A DNA stretch of 12,821 nucleotides, taken from contig CAZITO010000070.1 in NCBI GenBank assembly GCA_964542225.1, positions 1 through 12,821 on the forward strand, in the 5' to 3' direction. Numbering within the stretch: position 1 is the first letter of the stretch; the number at the start of each line of letters is the position of its first letter. Positions 6,123 to 12,821 of the stretch are shown one piece after another. This stretch comes from Scybalousia_A sp964542225. Its GTDB lineage: Bacteria > Bacteroidota > Bacteroidia > Bacteroidales > P3. Made by a program: the position numbers and the translations under genes. Under the pieces are notes generated by a model, which was given only the letters and a program-made list of their open reading frames with translations, was not told where the DNA came from and made no database searches.

Positions 6123-9100
6123 TTAGTCGTTTAGGTTTTTTCCGTGACAATTTTTGTATTTCTTTCCACTTCCGCATGGACAAGGGTCGTTTCTTCCTAT
6201 TTTCTTTTCCTTTACTATAGGTTTGTGTTTTTCTTCTTGAGGTGCGTTGGTGGAAGTAGGACTGCTTTCTTCTCTTGAGGTTTTCAGTCCCTTGGTGTCA
6301 GTTGTTGGCTCTTCTGTTTCCCTTATATTGTTGGTTGTTATCGGCAAAGAAGCTCTGCAAAGGAAAGAGGCTATATCTTTGTTGATGTCTATCAGCATTT
6401 CTTCAAACAAATTAAAACTCTCCAATTTGTATATTACAAGAGGGTCTTTCTGCTCATAAGATGCGTTTTGTACGTTTTGACGCAAATCGTCAAGGTTTCT
6501 TAAATGCTCTTTCCATGCGTTATCTATGATTTGCAATGTTATGCTCTTTTCTACCGACAAAGCAATTTCCTTTCCCTCGCTTTCGTAACTTTTCTTTATA
6601 GGTGCTATTGCGGTGATAACCTTAATACCGTCTGTGATAGGGAAGGCTACGTTTTCAAATCTTGATGACTTGTTTTCCACCAAATTCTTTACAAAAGGAA
6701 ATGCCAAAGTTGCTATTCTGTCCATACGTTCTTTGTACCACTTATATACGGCTTCAAAAACGTCTTCCTTAATTTGACTTTTCTTTCCTTTATTGTAAGT
6801 CTGCTCATCTATAGGAAATTCAAAACCAAAATCTGTCATAAATTGGTTTTGCAAATCAGCGTACTCATAATCATTCCTATCAATCATAACCGCTATGCAG
6901 TCGTATATCATATTGGAAATATCAATGGAAAGTTTGTCTCCATATAGAGCATTGTGTCGTTTGGTATAAATAACAGTACGTTGGTTGTTCATAACGTCAT
7001 CGTATTCCAAAAGACGCTTACGTATTCCAAAGTTATTTTCCTCCACTTTCTTTTGAGCCCTTTCTATACTACGGGTCATAAGAGGGTGTTGTATTACTTC
7101 ACCTTCTTTTATGCCCAATCTGTCCATCATTTTTACCATACGTTCAGAGCCGAACAAACGCATAAGTTTGTCTTCCAATGAAACAAAGAACTGACTGCTT
7201 CCTGGGTCACCCTGTCTGCCGGCACGACCACGAAGTTGTCTGTCCACACGTCTTGATTCGTGTCTTTCTGTTCCTATAATAGCAAGTCCGCCCGCTTCTT
7301 TTACTCCTGCTCCAAGTTTGATGTCCGTACCTCTACCCGCCATATTGGTTGCAATGGTTACTGCTCCTGCTCTGCCGGCAAGGGCAACAACTTCGGCTTC
7401 TTTTTGGTGAAGTTTGGCATTCAAAACTTGATGAGGAATATGTCTTAATTTTAGCATCTTGCTTAATAATTCCGAAGTCTCCACATCCACAGTACCTATC
7501 AAAACAGGTCTGCCTGCATTTCTTATATTTTCCACCTCGGTTATAACGGCGGCAAATTTTTCTCGTTTTGTTTTATATATAAGGTCCTCGTGGTCTATAC
7601 GAATAACAGGACGATTGGTAGGTATGGTAACAACATCAAGTTTGTAAATATTCCAAAACTCTCCCGCCTCCGTTTCTGCTGTACCTGTCATACCGGCAAG
7701 TTTTTTGTACATACGGAAGTAGTTTTGTAAAGTAATGGTTGCGTAGGTTTGTGTTGCTGCCTGTACTTTTACTTTTTCCTTTGCTTCTATTGCTTGGTGT
7801 AGTCCGTCAGAATACCTTCTACCCTCCATTATACGACCGGTTTGTTCGTCTACTATCTTTACTTGGTCGTTCACAACAATGTATTCCACATTATTTTCAA
7901 ACAAAGCATAGGCTTTCAATAATTGATTTATGGTATGTACTCTATCGCTTTGGACTGCAAAATTCTGCATTATCTCGGCTTTCTTTTGAGATTTCTCCTC
8001 AGGAGATAGGTCTTCTTTTTCCAAATCCGCTATCTGAGAACCGACATCGGGCAAAATATAAAATTTAGGGTCTTCTCCTATTTTGGCAAGGAAATCCATA
8101 CCTTTTTCTGTCAATTCTATGGTGTTGTGTTGTTCCTCTATAACAAAATAAAGTTCATCGTCCACAACATGCATTTCCTTTGATTGGTCTTGCATATAGA
8201 AATTTTCAGCATTTAGCATCAATTGTTTCATTCCCTGCTCGGACAATAGTTTGATAAGGGCTTTATTTTTTGGCAAACCATGATGAGCCCTTAACAATAG
8301 TTTGCTTCCTTCCGCTGTATCTTCTTTTGTGCGGTCGGCTTTGTTAAGCAGGTTTCTTGCGTCTGCTATAACTGTGGTTACATATTGACGTTGTGCATTA
8401 TAAAGTTTTTCTATTATAGGACAGAAACGTTCAAATTCCTGGTCTTCTCCCTTAGGTGTAGGGCCTGAAATAATCAAAGGGGTACGAGCATCGTCTATAA
8501 GCACGCTATCCACCTCGTCCACTATGGCATAGTTATGCTCCCTCTGTACTATTTCGTTTGTATTGTTGCACATATTGTCTCTCAAATAGTCAAAACCAAA
8601 TTCATTATTTGTTCCGTATGTGATATCACAATTGTAGGCTTTGCGTCTTTCTTCGGAGTTTGGCTCGTGCTTGTCTATGCAATCAACACTAAGACCGTGA
8701 AATTCAAACAATCGTCCCATCCATTCGCTGTCTCGTTTGGCAAGATAATCATTGACGGTTACAACATGAACTCCTTTGCCCGCTAAGGCATTAAGATAAA
8801 TAGGCAATGTTGCCACAAGAGTTTTTCCTTCTCCTGTTGCCATTTCGGCTATTTTACCCTCGTGTAAAACTATACCGCCTATGAGTTGCACATCATAATG
8901 TACCATATCCCAATGTATCATAGAGCCTCCGGCCATCCACTCGTTTTTGTAATAGGCCTTATCTCCCTCTATGCGTATGGCATCCTTTGTGGTAGATAAT
9001 TCCCTGTCAAAATCCGTTGCCGTTACCTCAACTTCCTCATTGTCAAAAAATCGTTTGGCAGTCTCTTTTACAACAGCAAAGGCTTCGGGCAGTATTTCGT

Positions 9101-9413
9101 TAAGAACATTTTGCGTTTTTTCATATATCTTTTTGTCCAAAGATTCTATTCTTTCATATAATTTTTGTTTTTCCTCTACGGAAATATCAAAATCAGTATC
9201 CAATCTTTGTTTTATACCTTGTTTTTCTTCCTCCTCAGAGTTGATCGCTTCGTTTATTATGGAGCGAAATTCTGTAGTCTTAGCCCTTAATTCATCGTTG
9301 GACAAGTTTTGAATTTTGTCGTATGCCTCAAGACAAAGTTTTAACTTTGGATTTATTTCCTTTAAATCTCTCTGTGATTTGTTTCCAAATAATGCAGTTA
9401 AGAAGTTTTTCAT
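6123..9413 (-). CDS. secA: Preprotein translocase ATPase SecA
   Basis: A 1,096-residue SecA, the motor that pushes unfolded precursors through SecYEG. The first nucleotide-binding domain has the P-loop ATGEGKT (192-198) and the Walker B/DEAD-like DEVD (299-302). The second carries TNMAGRGTDI and the motif VI-like RRVDRQLRGRAGRQGD. A charged, poorly conserved linker precedes the C-terminal zinc-binding tail with C1078, C1080, C1089 and H1090, which in known SecA proteins binds SecB or the ribosome. It exceeds the roughly 900 residues of E. coli SecA through extra segments near residues 55-105 and 330-430, as is usual in Bacteroidetes. Its ATG overlaps the TGA of the upstream polysaccharide gene (ATGA), which suggests translational coupling. 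I see no separate promoter just before it. Confidence 0.98.
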   Translation of the reverse strand: MKNFLTALFGNKSQRDLKEINPKLKLCLEAYDKIQNLSNDELRAKTTEFRSIINEAINSEEEEKQGIKQRLDTDFDISVEEKQKLYERIESLDKKIYEKTQNVLNEILPEAFAVVKETAKRFFDNEEVEVTATDFDRELSTTKDAIRIEGDKAYYKNEWMAGGSMIHWDMVHYDVQLIGGIVLHEGKIAEMATGEGKTLVATLPIYLNALAGKGVHVVTVNDYLAKRDSEWMGRLFEFHGLSVDCIDKHEPNSEERRKAYNCDITYGTNNEFGFDYLRDNMCNNTNEIVQREHNYAIVDEVDSVLIDDARTPLIISGPTPKGEDQEFERFCPIIEKLYNAQRQYVTTVIADARNLLNKADRTKEDTAEGSKLLLRAHHGLPKNKALIKLLSEQGMKQLMLNAENFYMQDQSKEMHVVDDELYFVIEEQHNTIELTEKGMDFLAKIGEDPKFYILPDVGSQIADLEKEDLSPEEKSQKKAEIMQNFAVQSDRVHTINQLLKAYALFENNVEYIVVNDQVKIVDEQTGRIMEGRRYSDGLHQAIEAKEKVKVQAATQTYATITLQNYFRMYKKLAGMTGTAETEAGEFWNIYKLDVVTIPTNRPVIRIDHEDLIYKTKREKFAAVITEVENIRNAGRPVLIGTVDVETSELLSKMLKLRHIPHQVLNAKLHQKEAEVVALAGRAGAVTIATNMAGRGTDIKLGAGVKEAGGLAIIGTERHESRRVDRQLRGRAGRQGDPGSSQFFVSLEDKLMRLFGSERMVKMMDRLGIKEGEVIQHPLMTRSIERAQKKVEENNFGIRKRLLEYDDVMNNQRTVIYTKRHNALYGDKLSIDISNMIYDCIAVMIDRNDYEYADLQNQFMTDFGFEFPIDEQTYNKGKKSQIKEDVFEAVYKWYKERMDRIATLAFPFVKNLVENKSSRFENVAFPITDGIKVITAIAPIKKSYESEGKEIALSVEKSITLQIIDNAWKEHLRNLDDLRQNVQNASYEQKDPLVIYKLESFNLFEEMLIDINKDIASFLCRASLPITTNNIRETEEPTTDTKGLKTSREESSPTSTNAPQEEKHKPIVKEKKIGRNDPCPCGSGKKYKNCHGKNLND

Positions 9414-10879
9414 TTCTTTATATGTTTTATATTGTTTGTAGTAATATTTTCTTTTTCACTATAAGTATCCAAGGCAACTATCATTGCGGTCATAGCCCAG
9501 AAAGGTATAGCCAATTTGTCAGTTTCCAAAAAGTTGTTCATTATACCATGTATATAATAGGTTATTAAACTTATGGTTAAGAATAAAATGAGATTAGCCT
9601 TGTTTTTGTCTTTTATTTTATAATAGGCTCTTATACCTGTATATATGGTATAACCAAAAATCATAAGTATTGTTATTAAGCCGAAAATACCTGTTTCGCA
9701 CAAAGGCCCCAAATATTCACTATGCACACTGCCTACCGTTCCCTCATTGGTGGAAATAATGGTCAGGTCTTTGGACTTTTGAAATTTGCCATATTCAAAC
9801 TGATATGTTCCGAAACCGAAACCAAAAATAGGTCTTTCCTTTGCCATAGACAAAGCACATGCCCACCTGTTAATTCTTTCTGTATTGGAGGCATCGGTTG
9901 ATATATTGCTTATTGATTGTATATGTTCAACTATATTGCCGGAAGAGTCTTGCGAATTTTGAGACATTCTGTCTTTTATAACCGACCATGTAAGAGCAAA
10001 TAAAATCACTCCGACTATGCTTGCAGTTACAATAAATTTCTTACTCACTTTCAATTTGACCAAAGCCAATACTCCAAAGGCAACAAAAAGACTAAGCCAG
10101 GTTGCACGAGCATAACACAATACAAATCCGGTCAGAAGACAGACACAAACAAAACCGAATAATACCCTCAGCCAAATATTATCATAGAGAGTTTTCTTTG
10201 CAAACAAGAAATAAAAAGAAATGGGGAAAAACATTCCTATGGCTGCTCCGTAGGCGGTATGGTCATTGTAGAAAGGTGTCATAATATAGTTGGCATAAGC
10301 ATGGTCAAAACCTTTCAAGGCATATTTAACCGTGCTAATAACTATTATTATACTCAAAGCCAAACCATAGCAAGCAACAAAACCCAAAATTTTCTTTGAA
10401 TCTTTAAATAAGAGCAACATCATAAAATAACAAGGAATAATAAACCATAACCTCGCTATAAGATGTTTTAACGAAACCACAAAGTCTGTACTGAAAAGCA
10501 TACTTATTGCTATCCAAAGCAAAGAGAGTATTATCCATTTTGATATTGAGTGCTTGTAAAATATGGTAGGCAATTTTTGTTTCATACTCAACTCAAACAA
10601 AAAGATAATAGTAGTAAGTATAAGTATAGGTTCGGTAGGAATGGCAACCGAAAACAATTCGTATCTGGTAAAAATGGAAAAAGGAGTAAAGAGAGCAACA
10701 GCAAACATTGTGTAGTCAAAATGCAAAACCATAAGCATTAGAACCAACACAATTATAGGTACGAATGCAAACCAATCTATGCCCCATTCTATAGCGCCAT
10801 ACCCAAGTCCCAAAAACAACAAGCACAGTATGGCAATAATCAAATAAGTAATTTTGTTATACCTCGGGAGTTTGTTCAT
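9410..10879 (-). CDS. Wzy/O-antigen-ligase-like polytopic membrane protein
   Basis: The 489-residue product has roughly ten to twelve hydrophobic segments and one large hydrophilic loop (about residues 301-385), the layout of Wzy polymerases and O-antigen ligases (Wzy_C/WaaL superfamily). Landmarks are FYNDHTAYG (203-211), CYARATWLS with R258 (255-263), PIFGFGFGTYQFEYGKF (350-366) and HSEYLG with H386, which corresponds to the loop His seen in the superfamily. It would join lipid-linked glycan repeats into a polymer or transfer a glycan to an acceptor on the outer face of the inner membrane. Which of the two cannot be told from sequence. The upstream Wzz-like gene overlaps its start by 23 nt, which favours polymerase, since Wzz regulates Wzy. 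SecA follows with a 4-nt overlap. Confidence 0.8.
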   Translation of the reverse strand: MNKLPRYNKITYLIIAILCLLFLGLGYGAIEWGIDWFAFVPIIVLVLMLMVLHFDYTMFAVALFTPFSIFTRYELFSVAIPTEPILILTTIIFLFELSMKQKLPTIFYKHSISKWIILSLLWIAISMLFSTDFVVSLKHLIARLWFIIPCYFMMLLLFKDSKKILGFVACYGLALSIIIVISTVKYALKGFDHAYANYIMTPFYNDHTAYGAAIGMFFPISFYFLFAKKTLYDNIWLRVLFGFVCVCLLTGFVLCYARATWLSLFVAFGVLALVKLKVSKKFIVTASIVGVILFALTWSVIKDRMSQNSQDSSGNIVEHIQSISNISTDASNTERINRWACALSMAKERPIFGFGFGTYQFEYGKFQKSKDLTIISTNEGTVGSVHSEYLGPLCETGIFGLITILMIFGYTIYTGIRAYYKIKDKNKANLILFLTISLITYYIHGIMNNFLETDKLAIPFWAMTAMIVALDTYSEKENITTNNIKHIKK

Positions 10880-11873
10880 TTTTTGTTTTAGAGGAGTTGC
10901 GTTTTTCTCTCAATACCAACACTTCTGCGGCTATAACAGTACACAATAAAGCGGAAATCAACACTATAATACTTCTTTTCGGTTTGTCTTTTGCTCCTGA
11001 CGGGTAGGCGTATTCTACCACAAAATCGGTTGGAATGTTTGCCTCCAAATCAAGTATGGCTTGATGATAATACTGGTCCCAGGTTTCCCACAATTCTTGC
11101 TTTTCTTCTACCAACTTACTAAACTTATTAATATCTGAGACGTATTTTACCAAATGAGCCATCTTTGCCTCCAAACGTTGTACCCCTGCAGTGTTGCCCG
11201 CTGCTATTTGTTTGGACATCTCTTGCATAACACGGTCGGAGTAAGTCAAAGGAGAATATATATTGCTTTCTGTCATCACTCTGTGAAGAGAGTCCTTATA
11301 TTGCAAGTATTCTTGTTCCAAATCAAATCTTGTCCTTTCCAAACACATTTTTATACTATCCGATTTGGCTTGTTTCATTCTATACCTTAGGTTAGAAAGT
11401 TGCTCAGTCATATAGTTTGCTATATCCGCGGCGTATTTAGGGTCTTTGTCCCAAACAATCAATTTAACCCCAAGAAAATCAGAACGTTTTATTTTTATGT
11501 TTTTCTGTAATTTCAAATAAACCAACTCATCTCCCAAATTGCCATCTTCTTTGATGCCGTAGTGTTCTTTGAGGTTGAATTTGCCAACGGTTTTTCCTAA
11601 AATTTCGCCGCTGCCCAACATTTCCAAAATATATTCGCTATCCTTTTCTTTGCCAAAAAGATATGGGTCTAATTTGTCTCCGTCATTGAGTATTGCTTTT
11701 GAAATAGAATTTACCGCACTTGGCAATAGCAATACTTGTGCTTTGTAATAATTTGGCAACAACAGAGAAAGCCCCCCGGACACCACAGCACTGACTATAA
11801 AGGTTATTAACAAAGTTTTTTTATTCCTTTTGAAAAAATTAATGGTGTTTTTCGTACTTAATTTATTTTCCAT
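10857..11873 (-). CDS. Wzz-like polysaccharide chain-length determinant
   Basis: A 338-residue inner-membrane protein with the polysaccharide co-polymerase layout: a short basic N terminus, a first membrane helix (about residues 18-40), a large periplasmic part with alpha-helical, coiled-coil-prone sequence (about 150-275), and a second membrane helix (about 301-320) preceded by the proline-rich segment KDKPKRS. Proteins of this type set the length of O-antigen or related polymers together with Wzy. No tyrosine-kinase domain is fused to the C terminus, which is only a short charged tail. An unusually good Shine-Dalgarno-like AAGGA (11879-11883) sits 5 nt before the ATG, rare in this phylum. 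Its 3' end overlaps the polymerase-like gene by 23 nt in another frame. The family call rests on layout and end motifs; the middle is diverged. Confidence 0.82.
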   Translation of the reverse strand: MENKLSTKNTINFFKRNKKTLLITFIVSAVVSGGLSLLLPNYYKAQVLLLPSAVNSISKAILNDGDKLDPYLFGKEKDSEYILEMLGSGEILGKTVGKFNLKEHYGIKEDGNLGDELVYLKLQKNIKIKRSDFLGVKLIVWDKDPKYAADIANYMTEQLSNLRYRMKQAKSDSIKMCLERTRFDLEQEYLQYKDSLHRVMTESNIYSPLTYSDRVMQEMSKQIAAGNTAGVQRLEAKMAHLVKYVSDINKFSKLVEEKQELWETWDQYYHQAILDLEANIPTDFVVEYAYPSGAKDKPKRSIIVLISALLCTVIAAEVLVLREKRNSSKTKNEQTPEV

Positions 11874-11922
11874 TTATATCCTTGATTTTGTAACGAGTAA
11901 TCAATATAATTATGAGTGATTC

Positions 11923-12459
11923 TTATTTAAACTTTGTTTGAATCTCCTGTTTAAGAAAATCTTGTGCCAAATCTATTTGATTTGCTCCTTTTGAAAGGTG
12001 TTCAAAAACTTCACCTGCAAAGGTTGTAGGAGTTGTTTTCTCATCAATTTTGGTTGTTAAAATATTCAGAGTATTAACCATATCTTCTTTTGCGTTTTTT
12101 ATTCTTAACCAGCATTCCGAAGATACATATAATTGTTGTGAAAGGTTATGCTCATATTCGTCATTTATGTTTTTTATCATAACATCTTTTAACAACCGAG
12201 CATCCATTCCTACTTGAAAACATCTTTTTACCATATTGTCCGGTTTGATTCTTTCCAAAAACAAAACCAATCTTTCGTAGGCTTGCAATTGTATGGGTGT
12301 CAAAGTTTTTCTAACTTCGGCTTCTGATATTTTTTGAATCTCGAGTATGGTTTTCTTCTGTTCATTGAGTACAAATTCATTGACTATTTTGACAAAGCAA
12401 AAACCTACAATAGCCAAAACCAAAACAAACAATATTGATATAATGATAATTTCTCCCAT
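11923..12459 (-). CDS. DUF7935-like single-pass membrane protein of unknown function
   Basis: This 178-residue protein has one N-terminal membrane helix (about residues 4-25), then a charged helical cytoplasmic part. The segment LTPIQLQAYERLVLFLERIKPDN is typical of a Bacteroidetes-restricted family I believe is DUF7935; no function is known to me. There are no catalytic-looking motifs. It is the first gene of the minus-strand unit that continues into the Wzz-like gene after 49 nt, with no terminator between, so it is probably co-transcribed. Its role in polysaccharide assembly or secretion is not shown. The family name comes from memory; the membrane topology is seen directly. Confidence 0.72.
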   Translation of the reverse strand: MGEIIIISILFVLVLAIVGFCFVKIVNEFVLNEQKKTILEIQKISEAEVRKTLTPIQLQAYERLVLFLERIKPDNMVKRCFQVGMDARLLKDVMIKNINDEYEHNLSQQLYVSSECWLRIKNAKEDMVNTLNILTTKIDEKTTPTTFAGEVFEHLSKGANQIDLAQDFLKQEIQTKFK

Positions 12460-12493
12460 ATTTTTAAACGCACATTATTACTCTAATATCCTG

Positions 12494-12534
12494 CAAAATT
12501 ACAAAATAATTTGATTTATATATCAAATGTTATT
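12494..12534 (-). promoter_or_regulatory. Promoter of the minus-strand unit, with an inverted repeat over its -33 region
   Basis: Read on the minus strand, TTTG (12527-12524) is followed after 22 nt by TAATTTTG (12501-12494), slightly more than the usual 19 to 21 nt spacing of Bacteroidetes promoters. It lies about 35 nt before the first gene of the unit. ATTTGAT (12509-12515) and ATCAAAT (12522-12528) form an inverted repeat spanning the spacer and the -33 box. AATAA and TTATT extend the arms to 12534 with a small bulge. The AT-rich context makes a chance palindrome possible. Confidence 0.55.
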
Positions 12535-12615
12535 ATTTTTTGTCATATACTTCCATATAGACACATTGCCCGTAAGGTAATTTATAATGATTTGCCCTAT
12601 GCAACCTATAAAAAA

Positions 12616-12821
12616 GTAACGGCTTTGCCCTTATAAAATACCCAACGGGTGTGGCTTTGCCCCATAAAAACAGGCTGAATTTGAGGCACAAAATATTTTT
12701 TCGGAAAATTTAATTAATGGGTACTAAAAAGTCAAAAATAGGGGTACTGCATTGATTATCAATGAGTTAACCTTTTTCGAAGGGTCAAAATCGGGCAAAA
12801 ATGGTCATTTTCAGCGGTTTC
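12616..12821 (-). repeat. Right copy of the ~210-nt interspersed repeat, cut by the window edge
   Basis: Read on the minus strand it follows 112-317 base for base with scattered changes. By eye the half nearest the edge is the better conserved, and two blocks of more than 20 identical bases lie in the other half. The palindrome ATTGATTATCAAT (12751-12763) corresponds to ATTGATAATCAAT in the left copy. GGCTTTGCCC occurs twice in direct orientation (12621-12630 and 12653-12662). The copy reaches the last base of the window, so its outer boundary is unknown. Positions 12541-12615, between this copy and the promoter, hold nothing I recognise. Confidence 0.8.

Noticed and set aside
8971..9312. 113-codon frame on the + strand inside secA
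   Set aside because: Ser/Phe-rich translation opposite a charged helical part of SecA; no start context or family resemblance.
12541..12821. Search for tRNA, attachment site or CRISPR repeats near the right-edge repeat
   Set aside because: No cloverleaf, no regularly spaced identical units and no integrase gene are present; the two GGCTTTGCCC words are part of the interspersed repeat.
104..12821. The inverted edge repeats as terminal repeats of one composite transposon
   Set aside because: The block between them holds housekeeping genes with no transposase, and the copies are too diverged for a recent insertion.

Overview
The window looks like a low-GC chromosome segment from a member of the Bacteroidetes, probably Bacteroidales. 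The reasons are the gene families (a SecA of about 1,100 residues with the group's extra insertions, an EF-G2-type paralogue, a DUF7935-like membrane protein), near-absence of Shine-Dalgarno sites, and promoters of the Bacteroidetes type (TTTG, 19 to 22 nt, TAnnTTTG). The species cannot be named from the sequence.

Layout. Positions 1-540 hold no gene: small palindromes (12-100), one copy of a repeat of about 210 nt (104-317), a possible sigma-54 site (387-403) and a strong housekeeping-type promoter (472-502). The + strand then carries atpE-atpF-atpH-atpA (541-3535), which encode the c ring, peripheral stalk and alpha subunit of F-type ATP synthase. The unit ends at a clear terminator. The genes for a, gamma, beta and epsilon are absent from the window, so the ATP synthase genes appear to be split. 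Next comes a monocistronic EF-G paralogue (3788-5926) with its own promoter and a palindrome over the likely transcription start. Its altered GTPase motifs resemble those of the Bacteroides EF-G2 type.

A convergent intergenic region (5927-6122) with two hairpins separates this from a minus-strand run read from 12459 down to 6123: a DUF7935-like membrane protein, a Wzz-like chain-length determinant, a Wzy/O-antigen-ligase-like membrane protein, and SecA. The last three overlap (23 nt and 4 nt), so the essential secretion ATPase appears to be translated from the same message as two surface-polysaccharide assembly proteins. No glycosyltransferase or sugar-nucleotide gene is present.

The right edge (12616-12821) carries a second, inverted and diverged copy of the left-edge repeat. 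A short hairpin between the EF-G paralogue and secA shares its core words. I found no tRNA, rRNA, CRISPR array, transposase or phage gene. The genes are core functions. The unusual content lies in the intergenic architecture, the split atp operon, the secA context and the EF-G paralogue.
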